64,000 nucleotides of DNA from Rossellomorea marisflavi (GCF_001274775.1 NZ_LGUE01000001.1:1337705-1401704), one strand, 5' to 3'; numbered from the stretch's first letter, positions 36,750 to 46,247 are shown. Numbers and translations: made by a program. The notes: generated by a model from the letters alone, not told the origin.

Positions 36750-37520
36750 TTATTTCAAAACACCGAACGTGATCCGCCATTTATCCCGCTTCGTCTTGCC
36801 GTCGATGGTCAGCAGTTTGCTTCTGCCGAAGCCCCGCGTCGAGATGACATCCCCCTCTTCCACCTCGAAGGACGTACTCTCGGTTGCCCTCCAGTTCACC
36901 TTCACAAGTGAAGCTTTAATGAGAGCCTGAGCCTTTTGCCGGGAAACTCCCTGAATGGCGGAGAGGATCACGTCAAGTCTCAGGGAGCTCACCGTTGTGG
37001 TATTTTCACTCCACTTCTCGTCCGTGATGAATAGTTCTGCCACCTGACGCTTTTCGAGTGAGACTTTCGCTTTCCCGATCTGCTGCAGCTCCATTTCCAA
37101 GTACCCTGAGATTTCATCGGCCGCCACGAGCTGATACCGTTCCCCTTCAGTAGGGATATCCCCGAATTTTTCCCTTTTAAGACCCAGTGACATGAGCGTC
37201 CCGAGGATCTGCCTATGCTCTATTGTAACAAACTTAGCAGGATAGTGAATCTCATACAGGCATATACCATAATCTTCTTCAGAAGGCTCATAATAGTCAG
37301 GGTAGATCAGTGCACGCTTGCGCTCCCCTGTTTCTGGAAAAAATGCGACTCTGACGCTGCCTTCGGTCCCGATGATGCTGAGGAGGATATGCTGCTCCCG
37401 GGGATCGAGGAAATCGGTCCGTTTCTGGGCATACTGGTTCTCCACCTGCTCCTTCCATTCAACCACCTGGTCGATGAAGCCCCTCTCTTCCGGTCTGAAA
37501 TGCTGATAAAGTGTCGACAT
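36750..37520 (-). CDS. ylmH: S4-domain RNA-binding protein YlmH
   Basis: A 256-residue protein with an N-terminal YlmH/photosystem II S4-like region beginning MSTLYQHFRPEERGFID and a C-terminal S4 domain (about 183-245, SSLRLDVILSAIQGVSRQKAQALIK). B. subtilis YlmH binds stalled 50S subunits and can substitute for RqcP in alanine tailing, so it is a functional partner of RqcH, which is also in this window. It lies between ylmG and divIVA as in most Bacilli. Confidence 0.93.
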   Translation of the reverse strand: MSTLYQHFRPEERGFIDQVVEWKEQVENQYAQKRTDFLDPREQHILLSIIGTEGSVRVAFFPETGERKRALIYPDYYEPSEEDYGICLYEIHYPAKFVTIEHRQILGTLMSLGLKREKFGDIPTEGERYQLVAADEISGYLEMELQQIGKAKVSLEKRQVAELFITDEKWSENTTTVSSLRLDVILSAIQGVSRQKAQALIKASLVKVNWRATESTSFEVEEGDVISTRGFGRSKLLTIDGKTKRDKWRITFGVLK

Positions 37521-37584
37521 AGGTTTTTAACTCCCTCCATGCAAAAGGACTGAACCGGCAAGGGTATCAGTCCTTTAAAGCTTA

Positions 37585-37848
37585 CTATCTGATCCAAAAG
37601 TAAAGTTGGTCCAGACCATTGCCTGCCAGTCTAAGTACGATGAAGGCGACAATCGGTGAAATATCGATCATCCCAAGGGGAGGGATGAACTTCCGGAACT
37701 GTTCCAGATAAGGCTCGCATATGCGGGCAAGGATCTGGCCGATGGAGGTTTCCCGGGCATTGGGGAACCACGACATCAGGATATAGATGATGAGCGCCCA
37801 CATATAGATGTTTAATAGCGAATCTAACACTTGATATATAAGGAACAT
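37585..37848 (-). CDS. ylmG: YggT-family membrane protein YlmG
   Basis: An 87-residue protein with two hydrophobic helices (about 3-22 and 62-80) joined by the conserved segment [30 protein letters not shown]. The family is linked to membrane protein insertion and septum placement in chloroplasts and bacteria; its biochemical role in Bacillus is unsettled. It starts eight bases after the sepF stop. Confidence 0.93.
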   Translation of the reverse strand: MFLIYQVLDSLLNIYMWALIIYILMSWFPNARETSIGQILARICEPYLEQFRKFIPPLGMIDISPIVAFIVLRLAGNGLDQLYFWIR

Positions 37849-37856
37849 GATTCAGC

Positions 37857-38303
37857 TTACCACCTCGATTCTGTAAAATCTTCTTCACTGAGGAGTTCAG
37901 AAATGTTTCCGCTCACCTCGACGTTATCTGGCGTGCAGAGGAAAATGTCACTCCCCACCCGCTGGATATCGCCACCGATGGCATATACGGTGCCGCTCAG
38001 GAAATCAACGATCCGTTTCGCCTGGTCATGCTGGATTCGCTGGAGGTTCACCAGGACAGAGCGGCGATTTTTGAGATGGTCGGCAATTTCCTGGGCCTCG
38101 GCGTACACGCGCGGCTCAACCAGGATCACCTTGGATGACTTTTGAACGCTCTGCAGGCTGACAACGTTTTGTTTCGTCTGTGCCGGTGACTGGGATTTCA
38201 TGGGCTTCTTCTCCTCATGTTCTTCGTATTTCTCTTCCTCTTCGTATTCGTACTCATCTTCATCAAGCAGGAAAAACGTTTTAAATTTTGATTTGATACC
38301 CAT
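37857..38303 (-). CDS. sepF: Cell division protein SepF
   Basis: A 148-residue FtsZ-binding protein that tethers Z-rings to the membrane and forms large rings. An N-terminal amphipathic membrane anchor ([13 protein letters not shown]) precedes a highly acidic linker (about 14-32, [18 protein letters not shown]) and the globular domain (about 55-148) with [21 protein letters not shown] and the [24 protein letters not shown] block. It belongs to the ylmC-D-E-sepF-ylmG-ylmH-divIVA set. Confidence 0.96.
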   Translation of the reverse strand: MGIKSKFKTFFLLDEDEYEYEEEEKYEEHEEKKPMKSQSPAQTKQNVVSLQSVQKSSKVILVEPRVYAEAQEIADHLKNRRSVLVNLQRIQHDQAKRIVDFLSGTVYAIGGDIQRVGSDIFLCTPDNVEVSGNISELLSEEDFTESRW

Positions 38304-38319
38304 TTCTACTCATCTCCTC

Positions 38320-38994
38320 TCAGTCATTTCCAACTAATGCCGTTCCGATACGGACAAATGTGGCTCCTTCTTCGATGGCGATATGAAAATCATTACTCAT
38401 TCCCATGGACAGCTCCGTACAGGGGGCATGGGGCAGACCAAGCGCCTTGACCTCCTCCTGCAGCCCTCTGAGGCTTCGGAAACAGCTGCGAAGGAATGCT
38501 TCATCCTCCGTATGAGGGGCCATCGTCATCAAGCCTATGACGCTGATGTTTTCGAGTTCTTGCAATGATTGGATGAATCCAGATGTTTCTTCCGGGGTTA
38601 TACCGTGTTTCGATTCTTCACCAGACACATTGACCTGAACGAAGCAATTTACTGGCTTGTCCGCCCGCTTGTCGATTTCCACGGCCAAGGAATGGCGATC
38701 CAGTGAATGTATGTATGAAACCTTATCGATGATCTGTTTGACTTTCCTGGTCTGGAGGGAGCCGATGAAATGCCAATCGACACGGTTTCCAATGGCCTCA
38801 AATTTTTCAGTGAGACCGGTGTCCCTGTTTTCCCCAAGATGTGTGATCCCTGCGGTGACGGCTTCTTCTGCCCGTTCAATGCTCACATACTTTGTCACAG
38901 CCACGACCTTCACGTCCTCAGGGGACCTGCCGGCATTTTTACATGCCTGCTCTATACTGCTGTTTATTCTATGAAGTCGTTGTTCAACGTTCAT
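38320..38994 (-). CDS. ylmE: PLP homeostasis protein YlmE (YggS family)
   Basis: A 224-residue single-domain PLP-binding TIM-barrel protein, a non-catalytic vitamin B6 carrier in the family studied in E. coli (YggS). The PLP lysine is in VVAVTKYVS near 32, followed by [33 protein letters not shown] and the phosphate-binding [21 protein letters not shown]. The start at 38994 follows GGAGAATGGAC; a start two codons earlier is possible. It overlaps ylmD by 11 bases. Confidence 0.94.
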   Translation of the reverse strand: MNVEQRLHRINSSIEQACKNAGRSPEDVKVVAVTKYVSIERAEEAVTAGITHLGENRDTGLTEKFEAIGNRVDWHFIGSLQTRKVKQIIDKVSYIHSLDRHSLAVEIDKRADKPVNCFVQVNVSGEESKHGITPEETSGFIQSLQELENISVIGLMTMAPHTEDEAFLRSCFRSLRGLQEEVKALGLPHAPCTELSMGMSNDFHIAIEEGATFVRIGTALVGND

Positions 38995-39799
38995 GTCCAT
39001 TCTCCTTCCAGCCTATGAAACTCATCATCCTTCCTGTCTTCCCGCCGTCTTGGCGGTACGAATAGAAGTCGTCATGACAGAATGAACAATGTCCGGAAGT
39101 CTTGATCTGTTCAGCGGATATACCACTTTGGATCAATAAGAGCCGGTTCAACTGTTTCAAATCCAGATGATATTGACCCTCTTCCTTTAGATTATAGGGG
39201 ATGTGGGGTCCATCTTCTAGTACTTTTTCAATTTTTCCGATGACAAAATCATCTACCACATAGCAGTCTCCGCAGATCGAAGGGCCGATCACAACTTCAA
39301 TCTCCCCCTTGGAGGAGCCTGCTGCGACCATGCGATCGATCATGGATGGACCGATCTCGGCCACGGTCCCTTTCCACCCTGCATGGGCAAGACCGATCCG
39401 CCTCTTCACTGGGTCATAGAAATACAGGGGCACACAATCTGCATAACACATCGTCAGGAGCAAATCATCGGATGAAGCAAGAAAACCGTCCGTATCCGGG
39501 ACCGCATCATCATAGTTTTTTGAGCCTTTTCCTGCCTGCAAACCATCAATGAGCTCGATGCGATCTCCATGGGTCTGCTCCGCTGCAACCCAACGTCCGA
39601 GGGGGAAACCGATCAGTTCAGAAAGCCGGCGGCGGTTCTCCACGACTGAATCACGATCATCCCCTACATGCAGGCCCATATTAAAGGACTGAAAGGGTGC
39701 ACTGCTTACGCCCCCGTTCTTCGTCGTAATCCCGGCGGTGACACCTTTCCAACCGGGAATCGTATAATAGGATTCATGTTCTTTTTTGAAAGGTTCCAC
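38984..39799 (-). CDS. ylmD: Laccase-domain/purine nucleoside phosphorylase YlmD
   Basis: A 271-residue YfiH/LACC1-type protein, known in the family as a multi-activity purine nucleoside phosphorylase and deaminase with a zinc site. The three ligand motifs are visible: [10 protein letters not shown] near 70, [13 protein letters not shown] near 115 and [10 protein letters not shown] near 135. I start at the GTG at 39799, eight bases after AAGGAG; the frame runs 13 codons farther without a site. It is paired with ylmE throughout Bacilli. Confidence 0.93.
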   Translation of the reverse strand: MEPFKKEHESYYTIPGWKGVTAGITTKNGGVSSAPFQSFNMGLHVGDDRDSVVENRRRLSELIGFPLGRWVAAEQTHGDRIELIDGLQAGKGSKNYDDAVPDTDGFLASSDDLLLTMCYADCVPLYFYDPVKRRIGLAHAGWKGTVAEIGPSMIDRMVAAGSSKGEIEVVIGPSICGDCYVVDDFVIGKIEKVLEDGPHIPYNLKEEGQYHLDLKQLNRLLLIQSGISAEQIKTSGHCSFCHDDFYSYRQDGGKTGRMMSFIGWKENGHER

Positions 39800-39853
39800 A
39801 GAATGAATCTCCTTTTTTACTTTTCCTAAGTGTATCATATGCCCGGCAGTGCG

Positions 39854-40150
39854 TCATTTATCAGTGGTGGATTCCGGCCCCTCGAGCTGTGCCTGTTTGT
39901 AATAATGGTCTTGTTGCTCCTTATACCTCACAAGGATGACGTCTTCGCCGATTTTGACGATATTGTTCCATGGAACGACCACTTCTTCGTCCTTCCCGAA
40001 GAACCCAAGGAGCTTCCCTCCTCCTCCTATGACGATCGCCTCGATTCTTCCACTGTCGAGATTGATTTCGATATCGGTGATATTCCCGAGTTTCCGTCCA
40101 TCTGAAACACTGACAACATCCTTCACTTGAAATTCAGAAATCCGTACCAC
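39854..40150 (-). CDS. ylmC: PRC-barrel domain protein YlmC
   Basis: A 98-residue PRC-barrel protein beginning VVRISEFQVKDVV and containing GRKLGNITDIEI and GGGGKLLGFFGKDEEVVVPW, closely matching the B. subtilis YlmC/YmxH family. I take the GTG at 40150, six bases after AAGGGGGAAGG; the open frame extends 180 bases upstream over the sigG terminator and is not coding there. It is the first gene of the ylm set. PRC-barrel proteins act in RNA metabolism and division in other bacteria; the exact job here is unknown. Confidence 0.92.
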   Translation of the reverse strand: MVRISEFQVKDVVSVSDGRKLGNITDIEINLDSGRIEAIVIGGGGKLLGFFGKDEEVVVPWNNIVKIGEDVILVRYKEQQDHYYKQAQLEGPESTTDK

Positions 40151-40202
40151 CTGTTCCTTCCCCCTTTTCAGAAAGCACACATTCTCTATTGTAACTATAT
40201 GC

Positions 40203-40240
40203 AAAAAAAAGAAAGACAGACCGGATCCGGTCTGTCTTTC
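40203..40240 (-). terminator. Terminator of sigG
   Basis: A perfect palindrome, GAAAGACAGACC GGATCC GGTCTGTCTTTC with minus-strand TTTTTTTT. A second hairpin (ACGCTTCC/GGAAGCGT, 40244-40277) lies between the sigG stop and this terminator. Confidence 0.93.
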
Positions 40241-40330
40241 TTGACGCTTCCCCTCTTCACATGAGGCACGGAAGCGTATGTATGCAACGAGGTGGGGATA
40301 TCCCGACACTCCCCGCTCTCTAACGGGCAC

Positions 40331-41107
40331 TTATTGGATATTTTTGTTCATCTGCTTGATGGCTGCCTTCTCAAGACGGGACACTTGAGCTTGCGAAATT
40401 CCGATTTCATCCGCTACTTCCATCTGCGTCTTGCCCTGGAAGAAGCGCTTACTGATGATCAACTTCTCACGGTCATTCAGCCGTTTCATTCCCTCTTGAA
40501 GGGCGATTTCCTCCACCCAATGGTAATCCCTGTTCTTTTCATCACTCAACTGGTCCATTACAAATATCGGGTCTCCGCCATCATTGTAGATGGGCTCGAA
40601 TAGGGAAACCGGGTCCTGAATGGCATCGAGGGCAAAAACGATTTCTTCATGGGGAACATCAAGCACCTTGGCAATTTCTTCTGCTGTCGGTTCCTTTGAT
40701 GTTTCCCCCATCAACCTCTCCCTCACCTGCAGTGCCTTATAGGCAATATCCCTAAGGGAACGGGAAACCCTGATCGGATTATTATCCCGAAGATACCGGC
40801 GGATCTCCCCGATGATCATCGGAACGGCGTAAGTGGAAAAACGTACATTCTGGCCAAGATCGAAGTTATCGATTGATTTCATCAAACCGATGCAGCCGAC
40901 CTGGAACAGGTCGTCAACAAACTCCCCACGATTGTTGAATCGTTGAATTACACTTAAGACGAGGCGTAAATTCCCATTGACGAGTTTTTCCCTTGCAGAA
41001 ATTTCGCCTGATTGCATTTGCTTGAAAAGCACTCTCATTTCATCATTCTTCAGCACGGGTAATTTGGAAGTATCCACACCACAAATTTCGACTTTATTGC
41101 GTGTCAT
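40331..41107 (-). CDS. sigG: Sporulation sigma factor SigG
   Basis: A 258-residue late forespore sigma-70 factor. Region 2 carries LFQVGCIGLMKSIDNFDL and FSTYAVPMIIGEIRRYLRDNNPIRV; region 4 has FFQGKTQMEVADEIGISQAQVSRLEK. The start MTRNKVEICGVDTSKLPVLKN is nearly identical to B. subtilis SigG and follows GGAGGGG; the open frame extends 27 codons upstream. It is separated from sigE by a terminator and its own sigma-F/G-like promoter. Confidence 0.98.
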   Translation of the reverse strand: MTRNKVEICGVDTSKLPVLKNDEMRVLFKQMQSGEISAREKLVNGNLRLVLSVIQRFNNRGEFVDDLFQVGCIGLMKSIDNFDLGQNVRFSTYAVPMIIGEIRRYLRDNNPIRVSRSLRDIAYKALQVRERLMGETSKEPTAEEIAKVLDVPHEEIVFALDAIQDPVSLFEPIYNDGGDPIFVMDQLSDEKNRDYHWVEEIALQEGMKRLNDREKLIISKRFFQGKTQMEVADEIGISQAQVSRLEKAAIKQMNKNIQ

Positions 41108-41143
41108 TCTTTCCCCTCCTTGTAGGAGCTGTTGTACAAAGTT

Positions 41144-41173
41144 CAGTATCTCCCCGGGCAGGAAAAATATGCA
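41144..41173 (-). promoter_or_regulatory. Sigma-F/sigma-G type promoter of sigG
   Basis: Minus strand TGCATA (41168-41173) with GGAGATACTG (41144-41153). The pair fits sigma-F (GCATA, 14-bp spacer, GG-A-A-T) and also sigma-G (TGCATA, 17 bp, GATACTG). Dual use would match forespore expression followed by autoregulation in B. subtilis. Confidence 0.65.
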
Positions 41174-41287
41174 TGTCGGGAAATGCAATCAAGGAGGGAT
41201 CTTCCAAAAAGGTTGCCACGCAGGGCTTCGACAGATGAAAAAAATTTATGTATGACATTTTTCATCCGCTGATGTCGATAAGGACAT

Positions 41288-41324
41288 AAAAAAACGACTC
41301 CTTTGTGCGATAAAAGGAATCGTT
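41288..41324 (-). terminator. Terminator of sigE
   Basis: Stem AACGATTCCTTT/AAAGGAGTCGTT (one mismatch) followed by TTTTTTT on the minus strand. Confidence 0.9.
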
Positions 41325-41331
41325 CAATCAG

Positions 41332-42051
41332 TCAAACCATTTTATTAAATTCTTTTTTTAATCGTTTGATAATCCGCTTTTCAAGCCTCGAAATATAGGA
41401 TTGAGAGATGCCGAGCATATCTGCTACGTCTTTTTGCGTTTTCTCTTCTTCCCCCATCAAGCCGAACCGAAGTTCCATGATCTGCTTTTCCCGGTCATTG
41501 AGCTGATGAAGTGCGCTGAAGAGAAGTTTTTTATCCACTGTTGCTTCGAGGTCTTTTGTAATAATATCCTCTTCCGTGCCTAACACGTCGGAAAGAAGAA
41601 GTTCATTCCCATCCCAATCGATGTTGAGGGGCTCATCGAATGAAACCTCTGAACGGATTTTATTGTTCCTTCGAAGATACATCAGGATTTCATTTTCAAT
41701 GCAGCGGGACGCATAAGTCGCCAGCTTGATTTTCTTCTCGGGATTGAACGTATTGACGGCTTTGATCAAACCGATGGTTCCGATGCTGATCAAATCTTCT
41801 ATATTGATTCCTGTATTCTCGAACTTCCGCGCGATATAGACAACAAGGCGAAGGTTTCTCTCGATGAGGAGGGATCTTGCCGCTTTATCGCCACTGGGCA
41901 GTTTTTGAAGGAGCACTTCCTCTTCGTCTTTGGAAAGGGGTGGTGGGAGGGCTTCACTTCCACCTATGTAGTGGATTTCGTCCGTCTTAAGTCCCAGTTT
42001 CAATAAGAGTTTGTACCAATAATACTGTAGTTTCAGTTTAAATTTCTTCAC
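41332..42051 (-). CDS. sigE: Sporulation sigma factor SigE (pro-sigma-E)
   Basis: A 239-residue mother-cell sigma factor made as an inactive precursor. The basic, amphipathic pro-sequence (about 1-27, [20 protein letters not shown]) precedes the processing region [15 protein letters not shown]. Region 2 has [29 protein letters not shown] and region 4 ends [21 protein letters not shown]. Its protease SpoIIGA is encoded immediately upstream (44 bp), making the spoIIG operon. Confidence 0.98.
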   Translation of the reverse strand: MKKFKLKLQYYWYKLLLKLGLKTDEIHYIGGSEALPPPLSKDEEEVLLQKLPSGDKAARSLLIERNLRLVVYIARKFENTGINIEDLISIGTIGLIKAVNTFNPEKKIKLATYASRCIENEILMYLRRNNKIRSEVSFDEPLNIDWDGNELLLSDVLGTEEDIITKDLEATVDKKLLFSALHQLNDREKQIMELRFGLMGEEEKTQKDVADMLGISQSYISRLEKRIIKRLKKEFNKMV

Positions 42052-42095
42052 AATGGGTCCCCCTTATAAATGCTGTAATAATGAAAGCCGGTTTT

Positions 42096-43019
42096 TTATG
42101 ATGCATGATCGACGGGCTTTCTTGCTGCCATTTGCGGATGGATGATCGCTTCAAATTGATGGTCGGGAGACAATGGTTCTTCCCGGAAGGCGATGAGACC
42201 ATTGGAAACTTCCCATTCTGCTCCGGAATCTTTCAACATGATGCGGTCCGGTTTCAGTGCCGCCAAGAGCTGTCCGGTCTTTCCGATGGACTGAGCTGGT
42301 ATCAACCGCATTCTGTCGGACCATGTGGAATCAATTGAATCATCACTCAAGAATTCGGTAACGTCCCCGGCAAGCATGATAAATTCTCCCGGGACTTCAT
42401 CCTTCAGATGGGAGAGCGAGAGGATCATGACCGGGTTCTTCCCAATCGGATCCTGCAGCCCGTTCCCGCTATCAATCAGTCCTTTGACACTGATGATATA
42501 TTCTCCGAAATGGATCGTGACATCTACCAATTGGTCATACTGAATCTTGGCATACTCTAAGTGGTCTACCCTGCTCTTGGAGAAATACCAGGCAAGGGGC
42601 AATACTAGCATGACGAACACCCAACTAATCGGATCACCGAATCCCCTTACAGATGCAATGAGGGTCGAAGCCTCGGCACCCGGGTCGAAGGAGATGAAAT
42701 AGTGTACCCCGATGAGGATCCCCCCTGTTAAAAATGTTACGAAATAGAACATGAGCAGATTGGTAAGGAAGAATTTCATCCGTTTGAATCCGAATGCAAC
42801 CCATACCATCACGACGGAGAATGAAAGCTTCACCAACGGACTACCCGATAGATGACTGAGCGGGGAGAACGCCATAAGGATGATGATCGAGCCGATGAGC
42901 CCGCCTGAACCGACCCGCCATAAAGCATATTTCCTCTTCAGGATGATTCCGGTCAACCACAGTAGCGCACAATCCACCAGCATATTCAATAACCATATGA
43001 CATCAAGGTATAAGGTCAA
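42096..43019 (-). CDS. spoIIGA: Sigma-E processing peptidase SpoIIGA
   Basis: A 307-residue membrane aspartic protease that cleaves pro-SigE after the SpoIIR signal from the forespore. Five N-terminal hydrophobic helices (about 1-155) precede the soluble protease domain with the catalytic LIDSGNGLQDP motif (near 187) and a C-terminal block FEAIIHPQM. The start is a TTG at 43019, after GAGGAGGG, giving MTLYLDVIWLLN. A sigma-A promoter with a 22-bp spacer precedes it. Confidence 0.96.
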   Translation of the reverse strand: MTLYLDVIWLLNMLVDCALLWLTGIILKRKYALWRVGSGGLIGSIIILMAFSPLSHLSGSPLVKLSFSVVMVWVAFGFKRMKFFLTNLLMFYFVTFLTGGILIGVHYFISFDPGAEASTLIASVRGFGDPISWVFVMLVLPLAWYFSKSRVDHLEYAKIQYDQLVDVTIHFGEYIISVKGLIDSGNGLQDPIGKNPVMILSLSHLKDEVPGEFIMLAGDVTEFLSDDSIDSTWSDRMRLIPAQSIGKTGQLLAALKPDRIMLKDSGAEWEVSNGLIAFREEPLSPDHQFEAIIHPQMAARKPVDHAS

Positions 43020-43059
43020 TCTCTGCCCTCCTCATCGACGGTTCCTACGACTTACGAGA

Positions 43060-43093
43060 AGTATATCGCACCTACCATTCGGAAGGTTGTCAC
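43060..43093 (-). promoter_or_regulatory. Spo0A-type spoIIG promoter
   Basis: Minus strand GTGACA (43088-43093), a 22-bp spacer and TATACT (43060-43065). The abnormally long spacer is the known hallmark of the B. subtilis spoIIG promoter, where Spo0A-P repositions sigma-A RNA polymerase. TTGTCAC and TTGTCAG motifs and an ATTCGAA just upstream (43087-43145) resemble 0A boxes (TGTCGAA). Confidence 0.75.
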
Positions 43094-43188
43094 TTTTTGT
43101 ACCAGATAACGGAAAACTTTTCAGGGATTAGTTCGAATCTTGTCAGTAAAAATAGGGGCGCAACAGGAGGAGGAATGACGGGAGAAAT

Positions 43189-43219
43189 AAAAAAACCTGA
43201 CAGGAAACCCTGTCAGGTT
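43189..43219 (-). terminator. Terminator of ftsAZ
   Basis: Minus strand AACCTGACAGG/CCTGTCAGGTT with a short loop and a seven-T tail, ten bases beyond the ftsZ stop. It isolates ftsAZ from spoIIG. Confidence 0.92.
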
Positions 43220-43229
43220 CTACCACCGA

Positions 43230-44387
43230 TTAGCGGCGACGGTTACGGTTGCGAAGGAACGTAGGGATATCCAACGTCTCTTCTGCAGCCTGATTATTAT
43301 GGTTCGTATTCGATCGAACAGGCTCTTGCTGTTGTGGTTCCTCGCGTTTAGGTTGCTGCTCGCGCTTAGGAGCCTGATTCGTGTTCGGCTTAACGCCTCC
43401 AAACGTAGGGCGCGTCTGCTTCGGTTGGATCACCTCTTCATTGAAACCAGTCGCGATGACGGTGACAATGATATCATCTTTCAATTCTTCATTGATGACG
43501 GATCCGAAGATCATATTGACCTCCTGATCGGATGCTGATGCCACGATATCGGCAGCCTCCTGCACCTCGTACAGGCTCAATGAAGTACCACCAGTGATGT
43601 TCATCAGGACCCCTTGGGCCCCGTCGATGGACGTTTCAAGCAATGGGCTTGAAACAGCCTTCTTGGCAGCTTCCGTTGCCCGGTTTTCGCCTGATGCGGC
43701 ACCGATTCCCATAAGGGCTGAACCCTTGTTGGACATGATGGTCTTGACATCGGCAAAGTCAAGGTTGATAAGCCCTGGTGTTGCAATCAGATCCGAGATA
43801 CCTTGTACACCTTGGCGCAATACGTTATCTGCTTCACGGAAGGCTTCAAGCATCGGTGTGCTCTTATCTACGATTTCAAGCAGGCGGTCATTCGGGATGA
43901 CGATCAGGGTATCGACCCCTTCTTTCATCGCAGCGATCCCACCGCTTGCCTGGTTGGAACGCTTCCTTCCTTCAAAGGTGAACGGACGTGTGACGACCCC
44001 GACCGTCAAGGCACCGATCTCGCGTGCAATCTGGGCGATGACTGGAGCAGCACCTGTGCCTGTTCCCCCGCCCATTCCAGCGGTAACGAAGACCATATCT
44101 GCTCCGCGTAGCGCTTCTTCGATCTGTTCCTTGCTTTCTTCCGCTGCCTTTTTACCGACTTCAGGATTGGCACCTGCACCGAGACCCCTTGTCAATTTTC
44201 CACCGATCTGCATTTTGATTTCTGCTTTTGATAGGTTCAGAGCCTGGGCATCCGTATTGACGGCGATGAATTCCACACCTTGTACACCATGTTCGATCAT
44301 GCGGTTAACGGCATTGTTACCTCCGCCACCGACACCGATTACTTTTATTGTCGCTAATGAATCTAAATTTGTATCAAACTCCAACAT
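43230..44387 (-). CDS. ftsZ: Cell division GTPase FtsZ
   Basis: A 385-residue tubulin homologue forming the Z-ring. The nucleotide loop [13 protein letters not shown] (near 103), the NVDFADVKT-like T7 loop around [12 protein letters not shown] (near 205) and a long Gln/Pro-rich linker (about 318-370) ending in the conserved partner-binding peptide [13 protein letters not shown] are all present. The last peptide binds FtsA, SepF and ZapA-type partners. It follows ftsA by 82 bp. Confidence 0.98.
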   Translation of the reverse strand: MLEFDTNLDSLATIKVIGVGGGGNNAVNRMIEHGVQGVEFIAVNTDAQALNLSKAEIKMQIGGKLTRGLGAGANPEVGKKAAEESKEQIEEALRGADMVFVTAGMGGGTGTGAAPVIAQIAREIGALTVGVVTRPFTFEGRKRSNQASGGIAAMKEGVDTLIVIPNDRLLEIVDKSTPMLEAFREADNVLRQGVQGISDLIATPGLINLDFADVKTIMSNKGSALMGIGAASGENRATEAAKKAVSSPLLETSIDGAQGVLMNITGGTSLSLYEVQEAADIVASASDQEVNMIFGSVINEELKDDIIVTVIATGFNEEVIQPKQTRPTFGGVKPNTNQAPKREQQPKREEPQQQEPVRSNTNHNNQAAEETLDIPTFLRNRNRRR

Positions 44388-44469
44388 GACAAATCCTCCT
44401 AACTCATCGAATCCATGGATTCCTATTTAATTCCAGGCTATCTTGATTGTTTTCAGTTTTTAGAGACTG

Positions 44470-45768
44470 TTATTCAAAGAAATATCCGAAGAATTTTTTC
44501 ATCTTAGACATTGGTTTATCTTCTTCGTTCACTTCTTCCCTTACCTTTGCAGGCTTGGGCTTTTTAGGGCTGGGCTTTTGCTGTCTTTTTTCACCGGCTT
44601 CCACTGCAACCGGCTCTGCGCTTACGACTCTTCCTTGCAGTCTAGCATTCTTTTGAGCGTATTTGATCAATCCCACTGCAGTAGTGTACTGCGGCTCCCT
44701 CACCCCGATATAATCAGGGATCGCTACGCGCACACGATTTTGGAAAACGATTTGTGCTAATTCTAACACACCAGGGAGATTAGATACACCTCCAGTCAGA
44801 ACATATCCTCCTGGAAGATCCCTGATCCCCATACGACGCATTTCATGGCTGATGAGATCGAGAACCTCTTCAAGCCTTGCTTCTATGATATCAGAAATTT
44901 CCAACTGATTGAACTGCTGATGTTGATCGCTGCCGATGATCGGCACAGAGAAGACTTCATCTTCAGATGCATGGTCGTAGTAGGCGTGACCATACTTCAC
45001 TTTGATCTTCTCTGCATCTTCCGTCGACGTTCTAAGGCCGATGGAGAGATCTTTGGTGATGTGTTCGCCGCCTACAGGGAGCACCGTGGTAGCTTTCAAG
45101 TGACCTTGTTCGAATACGGCGATGGTAGTCGAACCCCCACCGATGTCGATCAATGCTGCACCAAGGCTCTTCTCATCCTTGGATAGGGCAACCGAACCTG
45201 CTGCCAACGGCTGCAGGACGATATCCACTATTTCCAATCCTGCTTTTTCAACACATCGGAGCGTATTATGTAAGATGGTCTTCGATCCCGTGATGATGGT
45301 TCCTTCCATTTCAAGCCGGACGCCGATCATCCCTCTCGGGTCGGTGATCTCATCCAGTCCGTCCACGATGAACTGCCTCGGGATGACGTTGATGATCTCC
45401 CTTTCAGGGGGGATTGATACGACCTGTGCCGCATCCATGACCCTTAGTACATCCTCATCCCCGATTTCCCTGTTATCACTGGAGACGGCCACGACACCGT
45501 GGCAGGATTGAAGGGAAACATGATTACCCGTGATCCCTACGATGACCTGGCTTATGGAGAGGCCGACCATCCTTTCTGCTTGCTCAACCGCCTTTTTGAT
45601 TGTATGAACAGTTTCGTCTATGTCTACGATGGAACCTTTTCGGATCCCTTCTGAGTTCACATTCCCTACACCGATAATGTTCAGAGAATCATTTGTCATT
45701 TCACCGATGATCACTTTCACTGTGGATGTACCGATGTCTAGGCTAACGTAAATTTCATTGCTGTTCAC
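44470..45768 (-). CDS. ftsA: Cell division protein FtsA
   Basis: A 432-residue actin-like protein that tethers FtsZ to the membrane. The phosphate-1 motif VSLDIGTSTVKVIIG near 8, the SHS2 (1C) region near 85-165, the phosphate-2 motif AALIDIGGGSTTIAVF near 205 and the GGVSNLPGV adenosine motif near 340 are visible. The C-terminus ends in a short amphipathic membrane-binding helix (SKMKKFFGYFFE) after a lysine/proline-rich linker. Confidence 0.98.
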   Translation of the reverse strand: MNSNEIYVSLDIGTSTVKVIIGEMTNDSLNIIGVGNVNSEGIRKGSIVDIDETVHTIKKAVEQAERMVGLSISQVIVGITGNHVSLQSCHGVVAVSSDNREIGDEDVLRVMDAAQVVSIPPEREIINVIPRQFIVDGLDEITDPRGMIGVRLEMEGTIITGSKTILHNTLRCVEKAGLEIVDIVLQPLAAGSVALSKDEKSLGAALIDIGGGSTTIAVFEQGHLKATTVLPVGGEHITKDLSIGLRTSTEDAEKIKVKYGHAYYDHASEDEVFSVPIIGSDQHQQFNQLEISDIIEARLEEVLDLISHEMRRMGIRDLPGGYVLTGGVSNLPGVLELAQIVFQNRVRVAIPDYIGVREPQYTTAVGLIKYAQKNARLQGRVVSAEPVAVEAGEKRQQKPSPKKPKPAKVREEVNEEDKPMSKMKKFFGYFFE

Positions 45769-45810
45769 TCTGTGGCACCTCCTTAAAGAATGTTTGTTTC
45801 GAACAACAAG

Positions 45811-45831
45811 CTTAGAATAGTTGATTCTAAG
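45811..45831 (-). other. Hairpin in the ftsA leader
   Basis: CTTAGAAT, a 5-base loop and ATTCTAAG form a perfect 8-bp stem about 45 bases before the ftsA start. A TATACT element lies just upstream on the minus strand, so the hairpin would be near the start of any ftsA-proximal transcript. No T run follows it. Confidence 0.5.
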
Positions 45832-45882
45832 TATATCTTATTATGATATTCGCTGTAATAAAAACGATTCCCTTTTAATATT

Positions 45883-46245
45883 CTAATTTTTTTCTCTTTT
45901 TTCTCGTTTATTTGTCCAATTGCTGATCAGTAGTCGTCGAATGACGGCAATGTTCTGGAACAACCTCACTCCAAAGGCAAAGACCGCCGCCAAGTACAAG
46001 TCTACACCAAGATGTACCCCCAGAAAAGCTAAACCTGCCGCTAGGAGGATATTGAAAAAGAAGCCAGAAACAAAGACTTTATCGTCATAGATATTTTGCA
46101 GGTGCGCACGTATCCCTCCGAATAATGTATCAAGGGCAGCCAAGACGGCTATGGAAAGATAGTTTGAATACTCATCCGGTATGCGGATGTCCGTCGCAAG
46201 GCCCAAAAAGACTCCCACCAGCAACCCTAATAGGGGTAGCCACAT
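45883..46245 (-). CDS. sbp: Small basic protein (DUF1290)
   Basis: A 120-residue membrane protein of the DUF1290 family, known as Sbp in B. subtilis. Three hydrophobic segments (about 3-20, 58-80, 83-100) and the conserved block YLSIAVLAALDTLFGGIRAHLQ near 28 are visible; the C-terminus is basic (NWTNKREKREKN). Its function is unknown, but it is always beside DUF881 genes in Bacilli. It starts two bases after the ylxX stop. Confidence 0.92.
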   Translation of the reverse strand: MWLPLLGLLVGVFLGLATDIRIPDEYSNYLSIAVLAALDTLFGGIRAHLQNIYDDKVFVSGFFFNILLAAGLAFLGVHLGVDLYLAAVFAFGVRLFQNIAVIRRLLISNWTNKREKREKN

Positions 46246-46247
46246 CG

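Noticed and set aside
43594-44430. 278-codon plus-strand frame opposite ftsZ
   Set aside because: It is antisense to the strongly conserved FtsZ GTPase domain; no independent evidence.
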